Of a stretch of 64,000 nt of DNA, positions 1 to 8,344 are shown one piece after another; positions within the stretch are counted from its first letter, which is position 1, and each line of letters begins with the position of its first letter. The notes below the pieces were generated by a model. That model had not been told where the DNA came from, did not search any database, and worked only from the letters and a program-made list of their open reading frames with translations. The DNA is from JANRKB01 sp033763695. GTDB taxonomy: Bacteria > Planctomycetota > Phycisphaerae > Phycisphaerales > UBA1924. The position numbers were made by a program, and so were the translations under genes. The DNA lies in assembly GCA_033763695.1 (NCBI GenBank), contig JANRKB010000050.1, positions 62,001-126,000 of the forward strand, written 5' to 3'.

Positions 1-797
1 CTGGCGATGTCCTGCGCGGTGACGCCGCGGATGCCCGTGAGCGCGACGCGCTCGAAGGAAGCGCGACCATCTCCGCTGCCGCCGCCGCCGCCGACGTGTA
101 TGCCCGCGTGGTTGGCGATGATGACCATCTTGACAGCGGTGTCGATGCCGTCGACGTCGTTGGTCGGATCCGTCTCGGCCCAGCCGAGGCGCTGGGCCTC
201 GGCGAGGGCGTCGGCGAAGGTCCACGATTGCTCGAGCATCTTGGTGAGGATGAAGTTGGTCGTGCCGTTGAGCACGGCGCGCACGCCGAGGATGCGGTCG
301 GCGGCTGCGATGCGCTCGGCGGTGGCGAGTACGGGCGTGGATGCGCCGACGGTGGCGCTGTAGCGGAGCAGGACTTTGTTGTACGCGGCGAGCTCGCGCA
401 GCGCGTGCATGCCGATGGCGATGGGAGCCTTGGTGGCGGTGACGGCGTGAATGCCGCGGGCGAACGCGCTGGTGAGTTGGCGGATGGCGGGGTCGGGGTT
501 CTTGACGTCGCTGGGCGAGGCTTGGATGAGCACGTCGGGCGCGCAGCGGGCGAGGACCTTGGCGGCATCGGTTTCGCTGGAGCCGCCGGGGAGTGCCGCG
601 ACGCTGCCGACTTTCTTGGCATCGATGAGCGTGGTGGCGTCGAGGGGGCGTTCGCTGACGACGCTGCCGCGCGAGTCGATGACGCCGACGATGCGGACCT
701 CAAGCCCGTGCTGGGCGATGAGTGCATCGGCGCGGGTGGCGACGAGGCGTGCGAAGGCTTGATTGACTGTTCCGAAACCGGACAACACCACACGCAT
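1..797 (-). CDS. hom: Homoserine dehydrogenase (C-terminus beyond left edge)
   Basis: Reduces aspartate-semialdehyde to homoserine with NAD(P)H in threonine/methionine synthesis; cytoplasmic. Reading leftward from an ATG at 797, the protein begins MRVVLSGFGTVNQ, a Rossmann glycine motif. It continues with a region typical of the family: around residue 130-190 it reads KAPIAIGMHAL, then YSATVGASTPVL and GVRAVLNGTTNFILTKM, followed by AEAQRLGWAETDPTNDVDG. About 265 residues are present and no stop is reached, so the C-terminal part lies outside the window; whether an ACT domain follows cannot be seen. It is divergent from the aldehyde dehydrogenase-like gene, with about 155 bases between the starts. 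The family assignment is secure from the NGTTN and WAETDP motifs. Confidence 0.93.
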   Translation of the reverse strand, partial: MRVVLSGFGTVNQAFARLVATRADALIAQHGLEVRIVGVIDSRGSVVSERPLDATTLIDAKKVGSVAALPGGSSETDAAKVLARCAPDVLIQASPSDVKNPDPAIRQLTSAFARGIHAVTATKAPIAIGMHALRELAAYNKVLLRYSATVGASTPVLATAERIAAADRILGVRAVLNGTTNFILTKMLEQSWTFADALAEAQRLGWAETDPTNDVDGIDTAVKMVIIANHAGIHVGGGGGSGDGRASFERVALTGIRGVTAQDIA

Positions 798-953
798 GCG
801 GAAGACTCCGTCGGTCGCTCACAGGGAAGGAATGGAGGGAGGCGGCGTCGCAGCAGGGCGACCAAAACGCGGACGGGCAAGGGTATGGGCGTCGGCGTCA
901 TTTGATCGCGACGCGTACCCTCGAGGATTCTCCTTGTCCGCGGAGCCAACGCC

Positions 954-1871
954 ATGCCCGAACAGGCCAGACTCGACGTGCTCAAGACCTACAAGCTGTT
1001 CATCGACGGCAAGTTTCCGCGCACCGAGTCGGGGCGGACGATGATCGTGCATGATCGCAGTGGGGGCGTGCTGGCGCATGCCTGCAAGGGCAGTCGCAAG
1101 GATCTGCGCGAGGCGGTCGAGGCCGCTCGCAAGGCGCAGCCCGGTTGGGCGGGCGCGACGGCGTATCTGCGCGGCCAGATCATCTATCGCATCGCGGAAA
1201 TGCTCGAGGGGCGACGGGCGGAGTTCGTGCAGACGATTGCGAGCGTCGACGCAGGCGGAGCGGCGGGCGCGAAGAAGACCAGCAAGCCTGCTCGCGGTGG
1301 CGCGGCGGCGGCGGAAGCGGAGGTGACGGCGGCGGTTGATCGCCTCGTCGCATTCGCGGGCTGGGCCGACAAGTTCGCGCAGGTGTTGGGGTGCAACAAC
1401 CCGGTCGCCGGGCCGTATTACAACTTCACGGTGCCCGAGGCGAGCGGCGTGGTCGCGGTGGTGTGCCCTGACGAGATGCCGCTGCTGGGCCTGGTGTCGC
1501 TTGTCGCGCCGGTGATTTGTGCTGGCAATGCGGCGGTGGTGATTGCGAGCCAGGCGAACCCGCTGCCGGGCGCGATTCTCGGCGAGGTGCTGGCGACGGG
1601 CGATCTGCCCGGCGGCGTCGTGAACATTCTGACGGGCGAGCGCAAGGAGTTGCTGCCGTTCGTGAGCGGGCATCGTGATATCGACGCGGTGCACGCGGCG
1701 TGCTTGTCGCGCGAAGAGACGACGATCTTGCGCGAAGGTTCGGCGGAGAACGTCAAACGCGTGTGCGTGCGCGAGACGGTGGCGTGGTTTGATGCCGCGG
1801 AGTGTCACAGCCCGTGGTGGATCGAGCCCTTCGTTGATATGAAGACGATGTGGCACCCCGCGTCGGTGTGA
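954..1871 (+). CDS. Truncated aldehyde dehydrogenase family protein
   Basis: A 305-residue protein resembling the N-terminal, cofactor-binding half of NAD(P)-dependent aldehyde dehydrogenases. It starts KTYKLFIDGKFPRTESG, has the usual R-K-A-Q-P-G-W segment near residue 62, and the central VPEASGVVAVVCPDE / AGNAAVVIASQANPLPG stretch. Full-length enzymes have about 480 residues with a catalytic Cys near 280-300. Here the chain ends at residue 305 with WIEPFVDMKTMWHPASV, and neither the E-L-G-G-K motif nor the catalytic Cys block is present. Short ALDH paralogues of this form occur beside a full-length ALDH in other bacteria; no such partner is in this window. It may be a non-catalytic subunit. 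ATG follows a CGGAG 8-12 bases upstream. Confidence 0.75.
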   Translation: MPEQARLDVLKTYKLFIDGKFPRTESGRTMIVHDRSGGVLAHACKGSRKDLREAVEAARKAQPGWAGATAYLRGQIIYRIAEMLEGRRAEFVQTIASVDAGGAAGAKKTSKPARGGAAAAEAEVTAAVDRLVAFAGWADKFAQVLGCNNPVAGPYYNFTVPEASGVVAVVCPDEMPLLGLVSLVAPVICAGNAAVVIASQANPLPGAILGEVLATGDLPGGVVNILTGERKELLPFVSGHRDIDAVHAACLSREETTILREGSAENVKRVCVRETVAWFDAAECHSPWWIEPFVDMKTMWHPASV

Positions 1872-1958
1872 GCGGCGACGGCAGTGTTGGGTCAAGCGGG
1901 GCGGGCCTTGCGTCACGCGGTGCGCGATTCGCGGTCCGCGGAAGAAGCGAATGAGGTC

Positions 1959-2046
1959 GTGCCATCGAAGTCGGCTTGGCGACTTCGATGAGCTCGCGCG
2001 AGAAAAGACGGAAGCATCGAAGTCCCAGAGCGGACTTCGATGGCAC
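1959..2046. repeat. Tandem pair of 10-bp-stem hairpins inside a 14-bp inverted repeat
   Basis: Between two convergent genes lie two copies of a small palindrome, CATCGAAGTC-N8-GACTTCGATG, at 1963-1990 and about 2014-2042. The outermost arms GTGCCATCGAAGTC (1959-1972) and GACTTCGATGGCAC (2033-2046) are perfect reverse complements, so the DNA can fold as two small hairpins or one large one. There is no T-tract, so it is not a classic intrinsic terminator, but its tail-to-tail location suits transcript ending or stabilisation. Confidence 0.6.
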
Positions 2047-2056
2047 GGGGTGACGA

Positions 2057-3409
2057 TCAGCCCGCGGCGCGGACTTCGACCGGCTCAGCGTTCTCGCGCG
2101 GAGCGATCGGAGCGCGGCGACCCGAGCCGGGCGCGGCCTTGCGCAGCACGTCGGCGTACTGAGCGCCCGCGGCTTCACGCGTGTAGTGCTCTTCGAAGAG
2201 TTCACGGGCGCGGCGGCCCATCTCGGCGGTGCCCGCCGGGTCGCGCATCATCTCGCGGATGCCGTTGGCCAGGCCCTGCGCGTCGCCGACTTCGAACCAG
2301 CGGCCCACGCCGTGGGCGGTGATGAGCGAGCGGAGTTCGCTGTTGGCCTCGCTGAGGCTGAGCACAGCCTTGCCGATCGCGAGCGTGCTGTAGAGCTTGG
2401 AGGGGAAGGAGATGCCCTCGATGCCGCGGGCGATCGTCACGAGCGAGGCATCGCACGCGTTGAGCGAATCGGGGAGCTTGTCGAAGGGCTGGTACGGCAG
2501 CAGGCGCGTGTTGGTGAGCTTGCGCTTCTCGATCTGCTCGGCGATCCAGTTCTTGCGCCCGCCCGCGCCGATGAGCACAAGACGGAAGTTCTCGTCCTTG
2601 AGCAGCTCGGCGGCGTTGAGCAGCGTCTCGAACTCGTAGTAGAGGCCGAGGTTGCCGCTGTACATCACGGTGAATGGCTCGACCAAGCCCTGAGCTTTGG
2701 CGAACTCGCTCTGGCTCTTGGGCTTGGGCTTGAGTTCTTCGCCGTCGGCCCAGTTAGGGATGACGTGGACGCGATCGGAACCGATGTCGTAGGTCTCGCA
2801 GACGAGCTTTTTGGCGGCCTGGCAGAGGACAATCGTCTGCTCGGCGTGCTTGTAGGTGAAGCGGTTCATCATGTGCCACACGCGATCGATGAAGCCGTGC
2901 TTCTTGATCGTGCCGACCCAAACGGCCATCTGCGGATACGCATCGTGCAGCAGCAGGACGTAGCGGTGGCGGCGGACGACACTGACGATCGCGCCGATGA
3001 CGCCGAGGAAGGGCGGGTTGGTGGTGTAGAGATGAACGTGCTGCGAGTGCGACGTGAAGAGCATCCGCAGGGTGAGCGGGATCATGAACGTCGCGAAGTT
3101 GGTGAGTCGTCCGAGGATGTTGTCCTTGCTCAGGCGCGTGGTGAGCATGCGACGCACTTCCACGCCGTCTTTGACTTCGTGGAGCGGGCAGGGCTGCCAG
3201 GTCTCGGGTGGGCCGTAGCTGGGGCGGCAGGTGATGACCTTGACGCCAAAGCCGCGGCGGGCCAGATCGGTGGCGAGTTCGTGGAGCAAGTGGCCGGTGG
3301 AGGCGACGTCGGGGGCGTAGAACTGGTTGAGAATGACCACGTGCGGCTCGGCGGGGTTGCGCCGAGGCTGGTTCGAACCGGTCTGTGTTTGGTGTGCGGT
3401 CGCGGTCAT
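2057..3409 (-). CDS. Glycosyltransferase family 4, WcaI/WbuB-like
   Basis: A 450-residue GT-B fold glycosyltransferase probably transferring a sugar from a nucleotide-sugar donor to a lipid-linked or polysaccharide acceptor at the cytoplasmic membrane face. After about 20 unstructured residues it reads HVVILNQFYAPDVASTGHLL, the signature start of the colanic acid WcaI / WbuB group. The C-terminal donor domain has VIPNWADGEEL, FTVMYSGNLGLYYEFETLL and the late segment GISFPSKLYSTLAIGKAVL, where family 4 enzymes bind the donor. ATG at 3409 has a GGGGAG about 12 bases upstream. It is a lone gene between the truncated ALDH (convergent) and trpD (upstream, same strand, 159-base gap). The substrate cannot be told. 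Confidence 0.85.
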   Translation of the reverse strand: MTATAHQTQTGSNQPRRNPAEPHVVILNQFYAPDVASTGHLLHELATDLARRGFGVKVITCRPSYGPPETWQPCPLHEVKDGVEVRRMLTTRLSKDNILGRLTNFATFMIPLTLRMLFTSHSQHVHLYTTNPPFLGVIGAIVSVVRRHRYVLLLHDAYPQMAVWVGTIKKHGFIDRVWHMMNRFTYKHAEQTIVLCQAAKKLVCETYDIGSDRVHVIPNWADGEELKPKPKSQSEFAKAQGLVEPFTVMYSGNLGLYYEFETLLNAAELLKDENFRLVLIGAGGRKNWIAEQIEKRKLTNTRLLPYQPFDKLPDSLNACDASLVTIARGIEGISFPSKLYSTLAIGKAVLSLSEANSELRSLITAHGVGRWFEVGDAQGLANGIREMMRDPAGTAEMGRRARELFEEHYTREAAGAQYADVLRKAAPGSGRRAPIAPRENAEPVEVRAAG

Positions 3410-3568
3410 GAAGCGTGCAGACTCCCCTGCCGAACGCCGCGATGCATCGCGGGCGGTGGTTGCCGTGCCTCCAGCGCGGCGGACGAGTGTATATCGGTCG
3501 GCGTGCGCCCGGCGTTGACCCTTGCCTGGCCGGAAGATGCAGCGTCCGCAGCGGGTTATCGCACGGAG

Positions 3569-4717
3569 TCAGGTCTTTCGCGAGCACTCGGCGAGGGCGG
3601 CGAGGGTGCGCGATGCCGCCCCGGAGCGCAGTGCGGCCTGGCAGAGGGCGAGCGCGGTAGGCCAAGAGTCCGCGGCATCGGCGACCATGAGGGCAGCGGC
3701 GGCGTTGAGCGCGACCATGTCGCGGCAGGCGTCGAGGCGCGCGTTGCTCGCGCACGCAGGGTCGAGCACGGCCCGAAAGATCGCCGCGGCGTCGTCGAGG
3801 TCGCGGGCCTGGATGTCGGCGAGCGTGCGCCGCGGCAGGCCGAGCGTTGTGGCGTCAAGCATTTCATGGCTCACGCCGCCGTCGCGCACGAGCGAGAGCT
3901 CCGCGGCAGCCGTCACGGAGAGTTCATCGAGGCCGTCGGCGCTGTGGGCGACCATGGCGCGGCGTGCGCCCAGTCGCGCGAGAGCGGCGGCGATCTCGGG
4001 GCCCAAGCGCGGGTCATATACGCCGATGAGTTGCCTGCGTGCCGCGGCGGGATTGGTCATCGGCCCCAGCGCGTTGAAGATCGTCGGATGGGGCAGCGCG
4101 CGACGCGCGGGGCCGGCGAAGCGCATGGCCGGGTGATGATGAATCGCAAAGCAGAAACAGACGCCGACGTCGCGCAGGCAGCGCGACTGCACTTCGGGCG
4201 TCGCGTCGACGTTGACGCCGAGGGCGGCGAGGATCTCCGCGCTGCCGCGCCCGGTGCGCGAGCGATTGCCGTGCTTGGCGACCAGCAGCGGCTTGCCCGC
4301 AGCGCGTGCCGCGCTGGCGGCGACGATGGCGGCGGCGGTGGAGACGTTGAAGGCCTTGGGCGCGCCGCCCGTGCCGCAGGTGTCGATGACGTGCTCGCGC
4401 TCGGCATCGCTGAGCGGGATGGGCGTGACGTTGGCGCGCATGACGCGTGCGGCACCGACGATCTCATCCACCGTCGGGCGGCGCTGATGGAGCGTGGTGA
4501 GCAGGTGTTCGATCTGCGCTTGCGCAAGCTGGCCGCTGAGCAGCGCGCTGAAGAGCGCGTGGGCGTCGTCCTCGGCAAGGGTTTCCCCGGCGTCGATGTG
4601 CGACAGGAGCCCGCGCACATGCGGCGGGGTCTCGGGCTGGCCGCCGGACTGCGGGTTGGACAGCCCGTGCGTTGAGCCGGTTGGCCCGTTCGAGGATGCG
4701 TGCGGATCGGCGGTCAC
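3569..4717 (-). CDS. trpD: Anthranilate phosphoribosyltransferase
   Basis: Joins anthranilate and PRPP to give phosphoribosyl-anthranilate, the second step of tryptophan synthesis. The protein shows the family landmarks in order: VRGLLSHIDAGETLAEDDA at the N-terminal helical domain, HVIDTCGTGGAPKAFNVSTA (PRPP-binding glycine motif), LLVAKHGNRSRTGRGSAEIL, the FNALGPMTNPA motif, and DGLDELS. The open frame runs up to 5155, but the region before 4717 is not conserved, so I place the start at a GTG giving 382 residues (the usual length is about 340); a shorter start is possible. trpG lies about 40 kb away, so the trp genes are dispersed here. Confidence 0.92.
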   Translation of the reverse strand: MTADPHASSNGPTGSTHGLSNPQSGGQPETPPHVRGLLSHIDAGETLAEDDAHALFSALLSGQLAQAQIEHLLTTLHQRRPTVDEIVGAARVMRANVTPIPLSDAEREHVIDTCGTGGAPKAFNVSTAAAIVAASAARAAGKPLLVAKHGNRSRTGRGSAEILAALGVNVDATPEVQSRCLRDVGVCFCFAIHHHPAMRFAGPARRALPHPTIFNALGPMTNPAAARRQLIGVYDPRLGPEIAAALARLGARRAMVAHSADGLDELSVTAAAELSLVRDGGVSHEMLDATTLGLPRRTLADIQARDLDDAAAIFRAVLDPACASNARLDACRDMVALNAAAALMVADAADSWPTALALCQAALRSGAASRTLAALAECSRKT

Positions 4718-4888
4718 GGGGGCAGCATATTCAGAGTTTTTCGATGCGGAACTTGATCGGGTCTTTGGGAGAGGAACAGGGATCGAACCGCACGCGTAAC
4801 ATCCGCCCCGGCCCGAGCATCGAACACCTTGGCCCGGCCCGGCTTTGTGTCGATGGGCCGCGGCGTCGAATCTTCGGAGGTCGCCCCG

Positions 4889-5716
4889 ATGCGGACACTG
4901 ATCGCGATTCCCGTGTACAACGAGCGTCGCCACGTGCGGCAGGTGCTTGATCGTGTGCTCAATCACGCGGGCAACGTGCTGGTCGTTGACGACGGCTCGT
5001 CGGACGGCACAACGCAGGTGCTGACGGACTATCCGATCGATCTGATCCGGCACGCGGTCAATCGTGGCTATGGGCAGTCGACCATCGATGCGTTCCGCTG
5101 GGCCATCGCCGAGGGCTATGACTGGGTGATCACGATGGACTGCGACGAGCAGCACGAGCCGGAGCAGATCCCCGACTTTCTGGCGGCGGCGCAGGACTCT
5201 GGGTTCGACATCATCAGCGGCTCACGCTATCTGAAGAGTTTTGACGGCGACGATTTGCCGCCGGTCGAACGACGCCGCATCAACACGGCGATCACCGATG
5301 AGATCAACCAGCGGCTCGGCCTGCGGATCACCGACGCATTCTGCGGCTTTAAGGCATATCGCGTCAGTGCGCTGCGTCGGTTCTCGCTGAGCGAGCAGGG
5401 GTATGCGCTCCCGATGCAGTTCTGGGTGCGTGCCGTCGCGACGGGCGCGCGGATCACCGAGATCCCCGTGCGCTTGATCTACAACGACCTGAATCGTTCG
5501 TTCGGCGAAGCGCTCGACAACGCTGATGTGCGCCTGGCCCACTATCGCGATGTTCTGCACGACGAGATCCGGCGTTTCTCGGTCACGCTGCCGGCGGGCG
5601 CGACTGCGGGGCTTGTGGCCGCGTCGGGCAATGCCGGTGCTTCGGCTGGCTCTTCTGGGGCCAAGACCAATCCTTGCGGCGGGTCGAGCGCTGATCCGCG
5701 ATACTGTCGGCGGTGA
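4889..5716 (+). CDS. Glycosyltransferase family 2
   Basis: A 275-residue GT-A enzyme of the dolichol-phosphate-mannose-synthase-like type. It starts MRTLIAIPVYNERRHVRQVL and has VLVVDDGSSDGT (nucleotide-binding Asp), an ITMDCDEQHEPEQIP metal-binding DxD-like region, ISGSRYL, and the late DAFCGFKAYRVSALRRF segment. No transmembrane segments follow, so it is probably a soluble or peripheral transferase using a polyprenyl-phosphate or lipid acceptor. The ATG at 4889 has CGGAGG 9 bases upstream. Its stop TGA overlaps the GTG start of the next gene (GTGA), so the two are probably translationally coupled. The last 35 residues are low-complexity (Gly/Ala/Ser) and probably disordered. Confidence 0.88.
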   Translation: MRTLIAIPVYNERRHVRQVLDRVLNHAGNVLVVDDGSSDGTTQVLTDYPIDLIRHAVNRGYGQSTIDAFRWAIAEGYDWVITMDCDEQHEPEQIPDFLAAAQDSGFDIISGSRYLKSFDGDDLPPVERRRINTAITDEINQRLGLRITDAFCGFKAYRVSALRRFSLSEQGYALPMQFWVRAVATGARITEIPVRLIYNDLNRSFGEALDNADVRLAHYRDVLHDEIRRFSVTLPAGATAGLVAASGNAGASAGSSGAKTNPCGGSSADPRYCRR

Positions 5717-7221
5717 GCGTGTCCAACCCTCCACCCTCGTCGCATCAGGCGTCCACGCGTGACGTGTTTCGCGTGGTGCTGCATCCCAGCACGATCGCCG
5801 AGCTTCTCGCGTCGCTCCGCACGACGCGGCTGACGGCGGCGCAGCGGACGTTTCGCAGGCAGCTTGGATTGCCGGTGGGGGTGGCGGGCGCGACCGATGC
5901 CGCGGGCGCGGGAAGCGATCCGATTGTGGTGATGAGCGGCCATCAGGCCGAGCTGTGGCATCCGGGGATCTTTGCGAAAGTCGCGGCGGTGCGCGGGATT
6001 GCCGAGCGTGTGCGCGGCATGCGGCGCGATGCAAACGTCGCACGCGGCGAAGCGCCGAGTGTTGCGACCGCGTGGCTTGTGGTGGATCAGGACACCAACG
6101 ACGCACATGCGCTGCGGGTTCCGGTGCTGCAAGGCAATCAGGTGGCCGCGGGCGTGTGGACGATTGAGCCTGCGCCGGCGGTCGAGACGCCGACGGGGAT
6201 GTGTGGGCCGCTCGGCGCGCGGCAGGCTCTCGCGCCGATTCCGGCGAACATCGCGAGTGATGTGCTGCGGACGCGGCTTGAGCACGTGCGTGCCATGCTG
6301 GAGCGGCATCAGGGCGTTGCGAGCCTCGCGGAACAGATGACGTGCGCGACGCGCGATCTGTTGGACGCTGTCGAGCCGCTGCCGCCTGCGCTGATGGCGA
6401 CGCGCATCGCGTCGACCGACCTGTTTGGCGAACTTGTGGAGCGCATGGCCCGCGAGCCAGCCGCGTGCATCCGCGCGTACAACGATGCGGCCCGCGCGTT
6501 CCCGCGTTCGGGCGTTCGCCCGCTGGACGAGGCGAAGCTGGAACTGCCGCTGTGGCGGGTGCGGCGCGGTGCGGCACGTCAGCGCGTGCTTGCGGCAACG
6601 CTCGCACAGACGCCGCGCGAGGAACTCGCGCCGCGCGCGTTGCTCATGACCGGGCTTGTTCGTCTCGCGGCGTGCGATGTGTTTGTGCATGGGATCGGCG
6701 GCGGAGGCATCGGTGACGACGATGGATATGACCATGTGACGCGGCGCTGGTTTGAGGCGTGGCTTGGTGCAGATGCCGCGGGGCTCGCGCCGGTGGTGAC
6801 GGCATCGGCGACGTTGCGGCTTGCGCTGCCGGGGCCGGACGCGCCGAGCGAAGACGAGATCGCCCGTGCCGCGTGGCGTGCCCATGCCGCCCGGCACCAG
6901 CCGCGGCTGGTCGGTGATTCCGCGGCCCAAGCAGAGCACGATCGCTTGCTGGTGGGTGTGCGGAGCGCACGCAGCGCCGCGTCGGCGAAGGGATCGTCTG
7001 TTGCGCAGGCGTTCGCCGCGTTGCATGCGTGGCGCCGCGGATATGTGGCCTCGCAGGCTGCGGCGATCGCCGCGCTTGATGCGCAGGCGACCGAGGCACG
7101 TTCGCGTGCCGCCGAGTCGCGCGTGCGGCATGATCGCACGTGGTCGATCGCGCTGCACGACTCTGCCGATCTGACGCGGCTCGCTGGCGATGTCGCATCG
7201 CGCGTTGCGACGATGCGCTGA
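5713..7221 (+). CDS. Uncharacterised protein, weak BshC resemblance
   Basis: A 502-residue soluble protein not assigned with confidence. A conserved-looking block SGHQAELWHPGIFAKVAAV (about residues 76-94) resembles the GQQ-x-G-type N-terminal motif of BshC, the cysteine ligase of bacillithiol synthesis. Near residue 315-345 RALLMTGLVRLAACDVFVHG followed by GIGDDDGYDHVTRRWFEAWL also recalls that family. The match is by eye only. The C-terminal 100 residues are Ala/Arg-rich and probably helical. The GTG start overlaps the stop of the GT2 gene, so the two proteins are made together, which might suggest a sugar- or glycoconjugate-related role. An enzyme of low-molecular-weight thiol synthesis is one hypothesis; a structural paralogue with another role is equally possible. 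Confidence 0.5.
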   Translation: MSVSNPPPSSHQASTRDVFRVVLHPSTIAELLASLRTTRLTAAQRTFRRQLGLPVGVAGATDAAGAGSDPIVVMSGHQAELWHPGIFAKVAAVRGIAERVRGMRRDANVARGEAPSVATAWLVVDQDTNDAHALRVPVLQGNQVAAGVWTIEPAPAVETPTGMCGPLGARQALAPIPANIASDVLRTRLEHVRAMLERHQGVASLAEQMTCATRDLLDAVEPLPPALMATRIASTDLFGELVERMAREPAACIRAYNDAARAFPRSGVRPLDEAKLELPLWRVRRGAARQRVLAATLAQTPREELAPRALLMTGLVRLAACDVFVHGIGGGGIGDDDGYDHVTRRWFEAWLGADAAGLAPVVTASATLRLALPGPDAPSEDEIARAAWRAHAARHQPRLVGDSAAQAEHDRLLVGVRSARSAASAKGSSVAQAFAALHAWRRGYVASQAAAIAALDAQATEARSRAAESRVRHDRTWSIALHDSADLTRLAGDVASRVATMR

Positions 7222-7282
7222 TCGGGGCCAGCGAGTGTGGTCGGCAAGGGCTGTTGCCGATCACCATGCCGCGGGCGTTGTG

Positions 7283-7288
7283 TACGCT
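7283..7288 (+). promoter_or_regulatory. TACGCT -10-like box, 7 nt before start
   Basis: TACGCT ends 7 bases before the ATG at 7296, and there is no Shine-Dalgarno sequence. This fits a leaderless transcript and is one of a recurring set in the window. Confidence 0.4.
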
Positions 7289-7295
7289 TTGGGCG

Positions 7296-8273
7296 ATGAG
7301 CGGCGATGTCCCAACTCAAGAGACGCTGGATCTGTCGGCGGCGACAGCGCAGTCGCTGCCGCCGAGTCGCGCCAGTGTGTGGCGTCGGCGTGCGGCGTTC
7401 GGCGTCGGCGTGCTGCTTCTCGTCGGCGCGATCGCGATGGTCGTGCGACATCCCGACGAACTTCGCCGCGCGATGGATGCGGCACGCGGCGCGGCGTGGT
7501 GGCTCGTCGGTCTGCTCGTGCTGCTGCCCGCGCTCAACTGGGTCTGCATTTCGGGCGTCTTCTGGGTGCTCACGGCGCGGCGTGCGCCGGGGCGCGTGCC
7601 GCCGGGCGAGATGGCCGCGCTGATCGGCACGGCGTGGCTGCTGAACTACATCCCGCTGCGTCCGGGGCTGTTCGGGCGCGTCGCGCTGCATCGGCGCGTG
7701 CATGGCATCGCCGTGCGCGAGAGTGCATGGGTGCTGGGGGAGAACATCGCGGCGGGCGGTGTGGCGATCGGTCTCGCTCTGCTGGGCATCGTCTGCATGC
7801 GCGCTGTTCCTGCGACGCGGGCCGAGTGGGTCATCGGCGCGTTCCTGCTTGGAGTTCCAGTGCTCGGCACCGTGGTCTGTACGGCGGTCGGTGGCGCGAC
7901 GGCGCGGGCGTGGTCGTGCGCGGTGCTGCTGCGGGCGGTGGATCTCTCGCTGTGGGGCGTGCGCTACGCCGTGGCGTCGGCGATCGCGGGCCGCGGGCTG
8001 ACCGCGCCCGAGGCGATCGCGTTGGCCGCGGTGTCGCAAGTGGCGATGCTTGTGCCGCTGGCGGGCAACGGGCTTGGCCTGCGGGAGTGGGCGATCGGCG
8101 TCGCGGCGGTCTCGCTCCCCGCGGCGTGGTCGGCGCAGGCGCAGGAGATGACGTCCGCCGCAGGGCTGTTTATTGATCTGCTCAATCGAGCGGCGGAAGT
8201 GGTGGCGGCGCTGCCCATCGGGCTGGTGTGCAGTGGCTGGCTGGCACGGCGCTACGCGCGTCGTCACGCGTGA
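7296..8273 (+). CDS. Lysylphosphatidylglycerol synthase TM-domain (UPF0104) flippase-like protein
   Basis: A 325-residue multi-pass inner-membrane protein. About 30 polar residues precede hydrophobic segments such as AAFGVGVLLLVGAIAMVV, WLVGLLVLLPALNWVCI and TAWLLNYIPLRPGLFGRVAL. The last of these, an N-Y-x-P-L-R-x-G segment, and the late LVPLAGNGLGLREWAIG segment match the integral membrane module shared by MprF-type and related proteins (GTrD/UPF0104), which are proposed to move lipid-linked precursors. ATG at 7296 is preferred because TACGCT lies 7 bases before it; an upstream in-frame ATG at 7266 would add 10 residues. It lies between the BshC-like gene and a DUF58 gene. The substrate is unknown. 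Confidence 0.7.
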   Translation: MSGDVPTQETLDLSAATAQSLPPSRASVWRRRAAFGVGVLLLVGAIAMVVRHPDELRRAMDAARGAAWWLVGLLVLLPALNWVCISGVFWVLTARRAPGRVPPGEMAALIGTAWLLNYIPLRPGLFGRVALHRRVHGIAVRESAWVLGENIAAGGVAIGLALLGIVCMRAVPATRAEWVIGAFLLGVPVLGTVVCTAVGGATARAWSCAVLLRAVDLSLWGVRYAVASAIAGRGLTAPEAIALAAVSQVAMLVPLAGNGLGLREWAIGVAAVSLPAAWSAQAQEMTSAAGLFIDLLNRAAEVVAALPIGLVCSGWLARRYARRHA

Positions 8274-8329
8274 ATGAGCCGCGATTTCGCGGGTCGCGGC
8301 ACGTTCTTTCGAACAAGGCGCGGCGTCGA

Positions 8330-8335
8330 TACGAT
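8330..8335 (+). promoter_or_regulatory. TACGAT -10-like box, 9 nt before start
   Basis: TACGAT followed by ACAAACGAC and then the ATG at 8345; no ribosome binding site is visible. It is consistent with a leaderless start of the DUF58 gene. Confidence 0.4.
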
Positions 8336-8344
8336 ACAAACGAC

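Noticed and set aside
2186..4675. 829-codon open frame on the plus strand
   Set aside because: Antisense to the GT4 and trpD genes, which have clear family motifs; its Gly/Ala/Arg/Glu-rich translation is what high GC third-position bias produces.
4755..4800. tRNA-like T-arm (minus strand GGTTCGATCCCTG)
   Set aside because: Flanking bases do not form the 5-bp T stem, and no acceptor stem or anticodon arm can be drawn around it.
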